Source: Actinomycetota bacterium (GTDB lineage Bacteria > Actinomycetota > Acidimicrobiia > Acidimicrobiales > Ilumatobacteraceae). From it: a stretch of DNA of 7,145 nucleotides. Numbering within the stretch: the stretch's first letter is position 1; every line of letters begins with the position of its first letter. Below are positions 6,104-7,145 of the stretch, piece after piece. A program made the translations under genes and the position numbers. The notes beneath the pieces were generated by a model. The model searched no databases. It worked only from the letters and a program-made list of their open reading frames with translations, and was not told the DNA's origin. Where the stretch lies: assembly GCA_018882725.1 (NCBI GenBank), contig VERK01000115.1:1-7145 (forward strand). The letters are read 5' to 3'.

Positions 6104-6913
6104 ATGAACGATCGGTACAACGCCATCACCGTTTCGGTCGAGGGTCGATTCGCCACGGTCACGCTCGCCCGCCCGGAGAAGCGCAACGCGCTGTCGGTCG
6201 AGACGATGCTCGAACTGACGGACGCTTTTCGTCGTATCGGTCGAGGCGAAGGTGAGTTCGCGGCAGTCGACGGCGTGATCCTCGCGGCCGAGGGTCCGGT
6301 GTTCTCGGCTGGTCACAACTTCGGCGACATGGCTGGTGCCGATGTCGACACGACCCAGCACGTCTTCGAGGTGTGCACCAACATGATGGACAACATCCAG
6401 GCCATGCCCCAGCCGGTGATCGCGCGGGTTCACGCTCTCGCTACCGCGGCCGGATGTCAGTTGGTCGCCACGTGCGATCTCGCGATCGCCGCCGAGTCGG
6501 CCTCGTTCGCCATTCCGGGCGGCAAGGGTGGCTTGTTCTGCCACACACCACTGGTGGCAGTAGCGCGCAACATCGGACGCAAGCGCGCACTCGAGATGGC
6601 GATGACCGGCGACCCGATCGATGCCCGTACTGCAGCCGACTGGGGACTCGTCAATCGTGTGGTGCCCGATGCGCAACTCGACGACGCGGTGCTCGATCTC
6701 ATCACCCGCGCCACGCGCGGTTCGGCCGATTCGAAGGCTCGTGGCAAGCACGCGTTCTATGCCCAGATCGACCTGCCCCAGGACGAGGCCTATCAATACG
6801 CTGTCGAGGTGATGGCCGAAGCCGCCGCCTCGCCCGATGCTCAAGAAGGCATCGACGCATTCTTGAACAAACGCCACCCCAACTTCACGCAGCGCCCTGG
6901 AGGTGCATTATGA
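6104..6913 (+). CDS. Enoyl-CoA hydratase/isomerase family protein, ECHDC3-like
   Basis: This 269-aa crotonase-fold protein has RPEKRNAL at 23-30, the oxyanion-hole segment FSAGHNFGDM at 67-76, PVIARVHALATAAGCQLVATCD at 104-125, SFAIPGGKGGLFCHTP at 134-149 and a C-terminal QEGIDAFLNKRHP at 247-259. The wording, especially SAGHNFGDM, ATAAGCQLVA and GLFCHTP, matches the ECHDC3 group rather than classical hydratases. The two catalytic glutamates of rat mitochondrial hydratase (144 and 164) correspond to Gln119 and Gly139 here, so simple enoyl-CoA hydration is unlikely; the real substrate is unknown. The ATG at 6104 is one base after tRNA-Lys. No separate ribosome site can exist, but the tRNA 3' strand (GAGGGGG at 6094-6100) resembles one. 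The 3' end overlaps the copper chaperone gene by ATGA. Confidence 0.93.
   Translation: MNDRYNAITVSVEGRFATVTLARPEKRNALSVETMLELTDAFRRIGRGEGEFAAVDGVILAAEGPVFSAGHNFGDMAGADVDTTQHVFEVCTNMMDNIQAMPQPVIARVHALATAAGCQLVATCDLAIAAESASFAIPGGKGGLFCHTPLVAVARNIGRKRALEMAMTGDPIDARTAADWGLVNRVVPDAQLDDAVLDLITRATRGSADSKARGKHAFYAQIDLPQDEAYQYAVEVMAEAAASPDAQEGIDAFLNKRHPNFTQRPGGAL
6899..6904 (+). promoter_or_regulatory. Strong ribosome binding site for the copper chaperone
   Basis: GGAGGT lies 5 nt before the ATG at 6910 and inside the last crotonase codons. It fixes the chaperone start and lets that gene be translated at a high rate independently of coupling. Confidence 0.75.
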
Positions 6914-7119
6914 CAACGACGGTGTTCTCGGTTCCCGGAATGACCTGCGGCCACTGCAAGCAGGCGGTCACCACCGAGGTCGGCAAGATCGTGGGTGTCT
7001 CGGATGTCGACGTCGATCTCGACTCCAAGCAAGTGACCGTGACCAGTTCGCAACCTCTCTCGTGGGCTGATCTGGTGTCGGCCGTCGACGAAGCGGGGTT
7101 CGAGGCCGTTGCCAACTGA
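6910..7119 (+). CDS. CopZ-like copper chaperone (heavy-metal-associated domain)
   Basis: This 69-aa cytoplasmic protein consists of one heavy-metal-associated domain (PF00403). The metal loop is GMTCGHC at residues 10-16, with Cys13 and Cys16 as the Cu(I)-binding pair of the MxCxxC motif. The rest follows the beta-alpha-beta-beta-alpha-beta order: QAVTTEVGKIVGV helix, VSDVDVDLDSKQVTVTS strands, SWADLVSAVDEAGF helix. The length is typical for free chaperones. A GGAGGT site lies 5 nt upstream, and the ATG overlaps the crotonase stop. By family it would carry Cu(I) to a P-type ATPase or sense copper with a repressor. Such an ATPase might lie to the right of the window, but only 26 bases remain and they show no start. 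Its link with a crotonase gene is odd and may be only positional. Confidence 0.93.
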   Translation: MTTTVFSVPGMTCGHCKQAVTTEVGKIVGVSDVDVDLDSKQVTVTSSQPLSWADLVSAVDEAGFEAVAN

Positions 7120-7145
7120 CGCGTCAACCGCAGCGGCTACGGCTC

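Noticed and set aside
6041..6877. Long minus-strand open frame opposite the crotonase gene
   Set aside because: Its C-terminal end, reading GLEPWTNGLKV, is the antisense of the tRNA-Lys gene, a well-known spurious protein ending. The plus strand encodes a clear crotonase.

Overview
GC-rich DNA (roughly 60% by eye), fully packed with genes. The organism looks like an actinomycete in the broad sense, possibly the Acidimicrobiia (Ilumatobacter-like). The reasons are a neocarzinostatin-fold surface protein beside a HmuT-like heme lipoprotein, TANNNT -10 boxes placed for leaderless or near-leaderless starts, GTG/TTG starts, and a tRNA gene without an encoded CCA. The taxonomic call is inference. 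I ran no database search.

Left block (1-3385, all minus strand; read right to left for transcription): a 655-aa membrane acyltransferase-3/SGNH protein (3385-1418) is followed after 107 nt by a 250-aa surface protein with a neocarzinostatin-like domain and a C-terminal membrane anchor (1310-558). That gene overlaps by ATGA the start of a HmuT-like heme-binding lipoprotein (561-1), which runs off the left edge. The last two look like the front of a heme-uptake operon; permease and ATPase genes would be expected beyond position 1.

Middle block: an 86-nt divergent intergenic region (3386-3471) has one TAGGGT box facing each way. To the right lies a plus-strand hemolysin III/PAQR-like membrane protein (3472-4125). 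Its stop codon abuts, with no gap, the stop of a convergent minus-strand lipoprotein (5874-4126). The lipoprotein carries Cys, His and Asp/Asn motifs that resemble a papain-fold cysteine-peptidase core, and it ends in a Gly/Asp/Ser tail.

Right block: the 155-nt intergenic stretch 5875-6029 is the most structured non-coding DNA here. It holds four 14-nt tandem units, a perfect 27-bp inverted repeat with a 3-nt loop, and a small terminator-like hairpin with a T run. It leads directly into tRNA-Lys(UUU) (6030-6102). One base after the tRNA comes the ATG of an ECHDC3-like crotonase (6104-6913), which overlaps by ATGA a CopZ-like copper chaperone (6910-7119). The tRNA, crotonase and chaperone probably form one transcript, in which tRNA 3' processing would leave a nearly leaderless mRNA. 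Positions 7120-7145 show nothing I can call.
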